In this document: piece after piece, positions 6,550 to 11,269 of the stretch | Numbering within the stretch: the stretch's first letter is position 1 | Layout of the letters: every line of letters begins with the position of its first letter | Assembly (NCBI GenBank): GCA_029052375.1 | Contig: JAIDJD010000438.1 | Location: 1-11,269, forward strand | Length of the DNA: 11,269 bases | Direction: 5' to 3' | Origin: Duncaniella sp. | GTDB lineage: Bacteria; Bacteroidota; Bacteroidia; Bacteroidales; Muribaculaceae | Translations under genes and position numbers: made by a program | Notes under the pieces: generated by a model | Database searches by the model: none | The model's input: the letters and a program-made list of their open reading frames with translations, nothing else | What the model was told of the DNA's origin: nothing

Positions 6550-6595
6550 AAAAAAAGAATGGATAATGAAAGCCGAAGCAATACATTACCCATTC
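6550..6595 (-). terminator. Intrinsic terminator of the tRNA-Asp gene, UUCG loop
   Basis: On the minus strand the arms GAATGGGTAATG and CATTATCCATTC form 12 pairs with one G-U. The apex contains GC-UUCG-GC, an extra-stable tetraloop, and a run of seven T follows (6556-6550). It lies 14 nt past the tRNA 3' end and separates the tRNA transcript from hflX. Confidence 0.9.
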
Positions 6596-6609
6596 TCCTC
6601 TCTCCTCAG

Positions 6610-6683
6610 CGGTATGGACGGGACTCGAACCCGCGACCCCCTGCGTGACAGGCAGGTATTCTAACCAGCTGAACTACCACACC
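6610..6683 (-). tRNA. tRNA-Asp (anticodon GUC)
   Basis: This is a 74-nt cloverleaf on the minus strand. The acceptor arms GGTGTGG and CCATACC pair with one G-U, and the discriminator base is G. The anticodon stem CCTGC/GCAGG encloses the loop CTGTCAC, with anticodon GTC. The T arm is GCGGG-TTCGAGT-CCCGT. CCA is not encoded: the bases after G73 are CTG. With a GUN anticodon, this tRNA is a queuosine target and so a likely substrate of the pathway that includes QueG encoded nearby. Confidence 0.97.
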
Positions 6684-6720
6684 AAGGTTTTAGAGGTGCA
6701 TCGGTTAGTTCCGTTTTGCG

Positions 6721-6756
6721 AGTGCAAAGTTATAGGGTTTTTCGGTATTGTGCAAA
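6721..6756 (-). promoter_or_regulatory. Promoter of the tRNA-Asp gene
   Basis: On the minus strand the -33 box TTTG (6756-6753) and the -7 box TAACTTTG (6732-6725) are separated by exactly 20 nt. This is the standard Bacteroidetes sigma-ABfr arrangement. Transcription would start near 6720, giving a leader of roughly 35 nt before the mature tRNA. Confidence 0.85.
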
Positions 6757-6833
6757 TGTTTTCGCAAAAAAATGCATCAAAAGGTGTATTTTAGGAAAAA
6801 CAGAACAGCGATTGGTCTGTTTGGCGGTGTGTT

Positions 6834-6882
6834 TTGGCGCCTTCGAGGCCTCTGCCAACTCCGGGCGCTTAGACAGCGCCTG
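6834..6882. other. GC-rich structured segment with two hairpins, no gene
   Basis: Between the tRNA promoter and the suf promoter lies a GC-rich island with no supported ORF. The first hairpin (6834-6858) has outer arms TTGGC/GCCAA and inner arms GCCT/AGGC. The second (6862-6882) has 8-bp arms CGGGCGCT/AGCGCCTG around a 5-nt loop, with one G-T pair. Neither is followed by a T run, so they are not obvious terminators. I find no remnant of sufB here. The rest of 6684-7018 holds the two promoters, the palindrome and the sufC leader. Confidence 0.5.
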
Positions 6883-6903
6883 AGCCTCCCGTCCTCCACC
6901 CCG

Positions 6904-6921
6904 AGGCAAAAACTTTTGCCT
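6904..6921. promoter_or_regulatory. 18-bp perfect palindrome at the suf promoter, candidate operator
   Basis: AGGCAAAAACTTTTGCCT has 8-bp arms around a central AC. Its right arm contains the TTTG (6915-6918) that forms the -33 box of the suf promoter, so a bound dimeric regulator would block or reposition RNA polymerase. It does not look like the known IscR site. Which factor binds, if any, is unknown. Confidence 0.55.
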
Positions 6922-6946
6922 ATGTGAGAAAAAATAGTTACTTTCG
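6915..6946 (+). promoter_or_regulatory. Promoter of sufCDS
   Basis: The -33 box TTTG (6915-6918), a 20-nt spacer and the -7 box TACTTTCG (6939-6946) match the spacing of the tRNA promoter; the -7 box has one mismatch to TAnnTTTG. Transcription would start near 6952, about 67 nt before sufC. The leader contains a small imperfect hairpin (6974-6992, arms AGCC/GGCT plus CC/GG) and then an AT-rich run to the ATG. Confidence 0.7.
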
Positions 6947-7018
6947 CGTTATATTTCAATGACAGTCCCACACAGCCCCCGGACGGGTGGCTCTAATATA
7001 TAGAAAATATAATATCCA

Positions 7019-7776
<758 letters not shown>

Positions 7777-7780
<4 letters not shown>

Positions 7781-9141
7781 CACCCGAGATGAACACCGAC
7801 CCTGCCCTCAGACAATACATAGAGCTCTACACCCGCAACACCGGCACGCTGGACGCCCACTCGGCCCCCGTGCTCAACAGCCTGCGCCCTCGCGCGCTGG
7901 AGGTGCTCAAGGAGGGCTCGCTCCCCTCGCGCTCGACAGAGGGCTATGAGAAGACCCCGCTCGACGAGATGTTCGCGCCCGACTACGGCGTCAACGTCTC
8001 GCGCCTCAATCTGCCTGTCGACGTGGCCGCCTCGTTCCGTTGCGACGTCCCCAATCTCTCCACTCTCTCGGCCTGTCTGGCCAACGATGCCTTCATACCC
8101 TCCAAGGGCCTTGACGAGCGTCTGCCTGAGGGAGTCACCTTCATGTCGCTGGCGCGCGCCGCGCGCGAGATGCCAGAGCTTGTAGGCGCCCACTACGCCA
8201 CCATAGCTCCGCTCGACCAGACCCCCGTGGCCCTCAACACCCTCCTGGCCCAGGACGGCGTCTTCATCCACGTGGCCAAGGGCGTGAAGGCCGAGAAGAC
8301 GCTCCAGCTCGTCGAGATACTCTCGGCGCCCGTCGAGATGGCTGTCTTCCGCCGTGTGCTCGTTGTGCTCGAGGATGGCGCCGAGCTGCGCCTCCTGCTC
8401 TGCGACCACACCCAGGAGCTGACACGGCGCTACCTGGCATCGCGCATCATAGAGGTGAAGCTCGGGCGCGGGGCGCGTCTCGAGATGTGTGCCATAGAGG
8501 AGTCGTCGGCGCTCACCTCGTCGTGGTCCGGCCTCTACATGAGCCAGGACGCAGGCTCGGAGAGCCGGCTCAACACCACCGCGCTCACCTGCGGCACGGC
8601 CCGCAACGACTTTGGCGTCAACCTCGACGGCGAGTATGCCTCGACCTGTCTCACGGGCATGGCCATAGGCGGCGGGGAGATGCATATAGACAACTTCACC
8701 TCCGTGGTCCACGCCTCGCCCCGGTGTCAGAGCCGCCAGATGTTCAAGTATGTCCTCGACGGCCGCTCGAGCGGCGCCTTCGAGGGGAACATCCTCGTAG
8801 AGGAGGGCGCGGTCTTCACCGAGGCCTACCAGACCAACCGCAACATCCTGGCCTCGCCCGACGCCACCATGCACTGCAAGCCCCAGCTCGTCATCTACAA
8901 CGACGACGTCAAGGCAAGCCACGGCGCCACGACGGGCCAGCTCGACAACGAGGCCCTCTTCTATATGCGCCAGCGAGGCATCCCCGAGGCCGAGGCCCGC
9001 ACGATGCTGATGCAGGCCTTCATGGTCGACGTCATAGACTCTGTGCAGATTCCCGGCCTCAACGAGCGCCTGCGCCACCTTGTGGACCGCCGTTTCTCCG
9101 GCTCGCTGGGCGACTGCAAGGGTTGCGCCATTGAGAACTGA
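7777..9141 (+). CDS. sufD: Fe-S cluster assembly protein SufD
   Basis: This encodes 454 residues. SufD pairs with SufB in the SufBC2D scaffold and helps bring iron to the nascent cluster. The C-terminal beta-helix core shows LVEEGAVFTEAYQTNRNILASPDA, split by the family signature CKPQLVIYNDDVKASHGATT, with H382 matching the functional His of SufD, and LDNEALFYMRQRGI after it. The end is FSGSLGDCKGCAI plus EN. The last codons and the TGA stop fall in a 7-bp repeat array. The ATG at 7777 overlaps the sufC stop; a second ATG at 7789 is an alternative. This is SufD and not SufB: the length and C-terminal form are SufD-type. Confidence 0.94.
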
Positions 9142-9160
9142 CAATTGACAATTGAGAATT
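9130..9160 (+). repeat. Tandem 7-bp repeats, ATTGASA, between sufD and sufS
   Basis: Four heptads read ATTGAGA, ACTGACA, ATTGACA, ATTGAGA, then ATT directly before the sufS ATG (9161). TGA occurs at 9132, 9139, 9146 and 9153, which covers all three plus-strand frames. The copy at 9139-9141 is the sufD stop. A TTG at 9152 inside the array extends the sufS frame by three codons but is an unlikely start. Confidence 0.9.
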
Positions 9161-10390
9161 ATGATTTCTGACAGCAGGCTCGAGGCCATACGCGCCGAGT
9201 TTCCGATACTCGGGCGCGAGCTCTACGGCCGCCCCATGACATATCTCGACAACACGGCCACCTCCCAGACTCCGCGCAGGGTGGTGGACGCCGTCGTGTC
9301 CGGCTACACGCAGACCAAGGCCAACGTCCACCGCGGCGTGCATACGCTCTCGCAGGAGGCCACAGGTCTCCAGGAGGAGGCGCGCCGGCGCGTGGCCGCA
9401 TGGATAGGGGCTGAGAGCCACGAGGAGGTCATCTTCACGCGCGGCACCACCGAGGCCATCAACCTTGTGGCATCCTCGTTCGGAGGGATGGTGCTCGGCG
9501 AGGGAGACGAGCTGATACTCACCGTCATGGAGCATCACGCCAACATCGTCCCCTGGCAGTTGCTGCAGGCCCGCAAGGGTTTCAGCATCAAGGTGGTCCC
9601 CATCGACGCCGAGGGGCGTCTCGACCTCGGGGCATACCGCTCGCTCTTCTCGGAGCGCACCCGCATGGTCAGCTTCTGCCACGCTTCCAACGTGCTCGGG
9701 ACGGTCAATCCCGTCAGGGAGATGATAGCCGAGGCACACCGTCGCTGTGTCCCTGTGCTTGTCGACGGCGCTCAGGCGGCTCCTCACCTCAGGATTGATG
9801 TGCGCGAGCTCGACGCCGATTTCTACGCCTTCTCGGCCCACAAGATGTATGGCCCCTCCGGCATAGGCGTCCTCTATGGCAAGCGCGCCCTGCTCGAGAA
9901 GATGCCCCCCTATCAGGGCGGCGGCGAGATGATAGAGCACGTAAGCTTCTCGGGGACGACATTTGCCGAGCTCCCCTTCAAGTTCGAGGCCGGAACGCCC
10001 GACTTTGTGGGCATCCCGGCCATTGTGCCTGCGATAGAGTTCATGGAAGAGATTGGCCTCGACGCCATAGCCGGACACGAGCACGCCCTGCTCGAGCATA
10101 CCACAGAGCGCCTGCTTGCAGAAGTGCCCGGCATACGTCTCTTCGGCACGGCGCCGGGCAAGTGTGCCATAATATCGTTCCTCATAGGAGACCATCATCC
10201 CTACGACGTAGGTATGCTGCTCGACAAGCTCGGCGTAGAGGTGCGCACGGGCCACCACTGCGCCCAGCCTCTGATGGAGCATCTCGGCATCGAGGGCACC
10301 GTCCGCGCCTCGTTTGCCGTCTACAATACCATCGAGGAGGCAGACCGCTTTGTCGACGCCGTCAAGCGCGTGGCTATGATACTCGGATAA
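9161..10390 (+). CDS. sufS: Cysteine desulfurase SufS
   Basis: This encodes 409 residues, the normal length for group II desulfurases. It is a PLP enzyme that removes sulfur from L-cysteine as a persulfide and feeds it to the SufBCD scaffold. The PLP lysine is K228 in AFSAHKMYGPSG. D202 and Q205 in VDGAQAAPH and H125/H126 in EHHANIVPW contact PLP. The catalytic Cys is C367 in VRTGHHCAQP, and the RASF motif follows. The N-terminal YLDNTATSQTP replaces the common LDNAATTQKP. The ATG at 9161 is preferred over an in-repeat TTG at 9152. No sufE follows before the terminator, so the sulfur acceptor lies elsewhere or sulfur passes directly. Confidence 0.96.
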   Translation: MISDSRLEAIRAEFPILGRELYGRPMTYLDNTATSQTPRRVVDAVVSGYTQTKANVHRGVHTLSQEATGLQEEARRRVAAWIGAESHEEVIFTRGTTEAINLVASSFGGMVLGEGDELILTVMEHHANIVPWQLLQARKGFSIKVVPIDAEGRLDLGAYRSLFSERTRMVSFCHASNVLGTVNPVREMIAEAHRRCVPVLVDGAQAAPHLRIDVRELDADFYAFSAHKMYGPSGIGVLYGKRALLEKMPPYQGGGEMIEHVSFSGTTFAELPFKFEAGTPDFVGIPAIVPAIEFMEEIGLDAIAGHEHALLEHTTERLLAEVPGIRLFGTAPGKCAIISFLIGDHHPYDVGMLLDKLGVEVRTGHHCAQPLMEHLGIEGTVRASFAVYNTIEEADRFVDAVKRVAMILG

Positions 10391-10397
10391 GGTTGTA

Positions 10398-10429
10398 TAA
10401 CGGCGGAGCCGTTAAGCCGTTAAATATAG
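10398..10429 (+). other. Small inverted and direct repeat after sufS
   Basis: TAACGGC and GCCGTTA (10398-10414) form 7-bp arms around GGA. The right arm is then repeated as GCCGTTAA-GCCGTTAA in tandem. No T run follows the hairpin. It may be a decayed copy of a short intergenic repeat, or an aid to transcript 3' end stability next to the main terminator. Confidence 0.5.
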
Positions 10430-10430
10430 C

Positions 10431-10460
10431 AAAGCCCCACGAATCCATTCGTGGGGCTTT
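10431..10460. terminator. Bidirectional terminator between sufS and yraN
   Basis: This is a perfect palindromic hairpin: arms AAAGCCCCACGAAT and ATTCGTGGGGCTTT, 14 pairs, with CC at the apex. Its outer A/T triplets give a short U tract in both directions. It sits between the convergent sufS and yraN genes, 40 nt after sufS and 15 nt after yraN, and probably ends both transcripts. Confidence 0.9.
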
Positions 10461-10475
10461 GGTATATGCGTTGGC

Positions 10476-10841
10476 TCACATCATCCCGGGGAAGAAGGCG
10501 TCTGGGATGTATTCGAGGGTGTGGCCCTCCTCGGGGGTGCCGATTATCAGTATTATGTCGAAATAGGGGGTGAGGGGCAGGGGCTGTGCGCGCATCCATG
10601 CGTCGGCGGCCTTGACCATCCGCGCGCGCTTGCGTCGGTCTACGGCGTCGAGCGGGTCGGCAAAGCCGGTGCTCCGCGTCTTGACCTCGACAAAGTGTAC
10701 CTCGGTGCCTCTCAGGGCCACGAGGTCTATCTCTACGCCTCCTGCGTGGCCGTTCTCGTCGTTTATGGTGAAGCCCAGGCCGAGCAGGTGGTTTCTTGCC
10801 AACTGCTCGCCCCAGGCTCCAAGCTCGTTGTGGCGGGCCAT
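10476..10841 (-). CDS. YraN family protein (UPF0102), predicted nuclease fold
   Basis: This encodes 121 residues, typical for the family. It is a small protein with a PD-(D/E)xK endonuclease-like fold; its cellular function is not established. Motifs in order are GAWGEQLARNHL (8-19), EIDLVALRG with the metal Asp, FVEVKTRS with the E-x-K pair, and the late DAVDRRKRARMVKAADAWMR helix. The start is ATG at 10841: the frame is open further upstream, but that part is an Arg-rich shadow of the obgE region. The ATG overlaps an in-frame TGA (as TGATG) that would end obgE if its current stop were read through. Confidence 0.92.
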   Translation of the reverse strand: MARHNELGAWGEQLARNHLLGLGFTINDENGHAGGVEIDLVALRGTEVHFVEVKTRSTGFADPLDAVDRRKRARMVKAADAWMRAQPLPLTPYFDIILIIGTPEEGHTLEYIPDAFFPGMM

Positions 10842-10903
10842 CAGTCTTTGCGGTCGGAGTCTTCTTCGGGCTCTTCGGCGGCGTCTTCGTTGCCGGCGTG
10901 GGC
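10841..10903 (-). pseudogene. Possible lost acidic tail of ObgE, in frame after its stop
   Basis: Directly after the obgE TAA, the same frame stays open for 20 codons. They read AHAGNEDAAEEPEEDSDRKD and end in TGA at 10843-10841. The content is acidic and uses GCC, GAA and GAC codons like the real C-terminus, and its TGA overlaps the yraN ATG as TGATG. This suggests the original gene end, now cut by a point change to TAA, or else a read-through extension. Confidence 0.5.
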
Positions 10904-11269
10904 TTAGTGGCCGCAGGGGTCGCCGGGGTCCTCGCCCTCGTGGTAGTCGCCCTCCCATTCGTCGTCCCAGTCCTCCTCGAGGTCGTCGTCCTCGTCCGAG
11001 GTGTCGGGGCGTTCGAAGATAAACTCGTCCTCCTCGCGGACGCGGTGGTGGCCGTCGAGCGGACGGTGTGTGATGGGGCTCGCCTCTATGCGGTTGCGCT
11101 CGTCTGTTATCTCTGTCCAGAGCATATCCTTGAGCTCCTGTATGCCGAGGCCTGTGACGGCCGAGATGAAGACGTGGGGTAGCTCTTCGGGGAGGGTGGG
11201 GATTATCTCCTGCATGAGCTCCTCGTCGAGCATATCGCTCTTGGAGATGGCCAGGACACGGGGTTTGTC
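10904..11269 (-). CDS. obgE: GTPase ObgE/CgtA, C-terminal part (partial)
   Basis: The gene enters from the right edge; 121 C-terminal residues and the TAA stop are present. Obg is an essential GTPase that binds the 50S subunit and acts in its assembly and in stress signalling. The visible part begins DKPRVLAISKSDML, with SKSD as the G4 base-recognition motif, and continues to PHVFISAVTGLGIQEL, with SAVTG as G5. After the G domain comes a disordered, highly acidic tail (DTSDEDDDLEEDWDDEWEGD), typical of Bacteroidetes Obg. The order obgE then yraN fits one transcript. The stop is 62 nt before yraN, but a coding-like acidic stretch fills that gap. Confidence 0.9.
   Translation of the reverse strand, partial: DKPRVLAISKSDMLDEELMQEIIPTLPEELPHVFISAVTGLGIQELKDMLWTEITDERNRIEASPITHRPLDGHHRVREEDEFIFERPDTSDEDDDLEEDWDDEWEGDYHEGEDPGDPCGH

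Noticed and set aside
6447..6593. 49-codon N-terminal extension of HflX
   Set aside because: The codons cover the GC-rich leader and one arm of the tRNA terminator. The family alignment starts at MIDQILTEET.
6307..6648. Plus-strand ORF ending in YGRDSNPRPPA
   Set aside because: It is a read-through of the antisense of hflX and of the tRNA-Asp gene. That peptide end is a known artefact of translating a tRNA gene.
6777..6971. 64-codon minus-strand ORF between the tRNA and sufC
   Set aside because: It runs antisense over the suf promoter and the hairpin island, and shows no domain, start signal or conserved look.

Overview
The window looks like a chromosomal stretch of a GC-rich member of the Bacteroidales; a Muribaculaceae-like gut bacterium would fit, but the family is an inference. 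Three things point this way. Promoters have the Bacteroidetes layout (TTTG, 20-nt spacer, TAnnTTTG-like -7 box). There are almost no Shine-Dalgarno sites. The DUF4271-hemD-rnpA-yidD-tatD block is typical of Bacteroidales. The tRNA gene does not encode CCA. Nearly everything here is core housekeeping; the one accessory-looking piece is an AAA_14/DUF4143 ATPase gene with a 32-bp-period repeat array at its promoter.

Layout. (1) Positions 1-2220, plus strand: the last codons of a DUF4271 membrane protein, then hemD, rnpA, yidD and tatD, packed as one operon. Three genes in a row (hemD, rnpA, yidD) start at GTG, GTG and TTG. (2) Positions 2089-6446, minus strand, read right to left: hflX, a NodB/CE4 polysaccharide deacetylase, the repeat array, the ATPase and queG. 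The 3' end of queG overlaps that of tatD by 132 bp. (3) Positions 6550-6756, minus strand: tRNA-Asp(GUC) with a well-formed promoter and a UUCG-loop terminator. (4) Positions 6904-10460, plus strand: an iron-sulfur assembly operon sufC-sufD-sufS with its own promoter, an 18-bp palindrome on the -33 box and a perfect 14-bp terminator. No sufB is present on the upstream side, where it would be expected. (5) Positions 10476-11269, minus strand: yraN preceded by the C-terminal part of obgE, which runs off the right edge.

How the genes work together: RnpA (tRNA 5' processing), YidD (membrane-protein insertion), HflX and ObgE (ribosome-linked GTPases), QueG (tRNA queuosine) and tRNA-Asp(GUC) are all translation or envelope housekeeping. 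QueG's product modifies the G34 position of GUN-anticodon tRNAs, including this tRNA-Asp. QueG also carries two [4Fe-4S] clusters, which the Suf machinery would supply.

The most interesting non-gene signals are: four 18-bp repeats at an exact 32-bp period, whose last copy forms part of the ATPase promoter; three arrays of 7-bp repeats at gene junctions, two of which provide the stop codon of the gene before them in all three frames; and an in-frame acidic coding-like tail beyond the obgE stop that ends in a TGATG junction with yraN.
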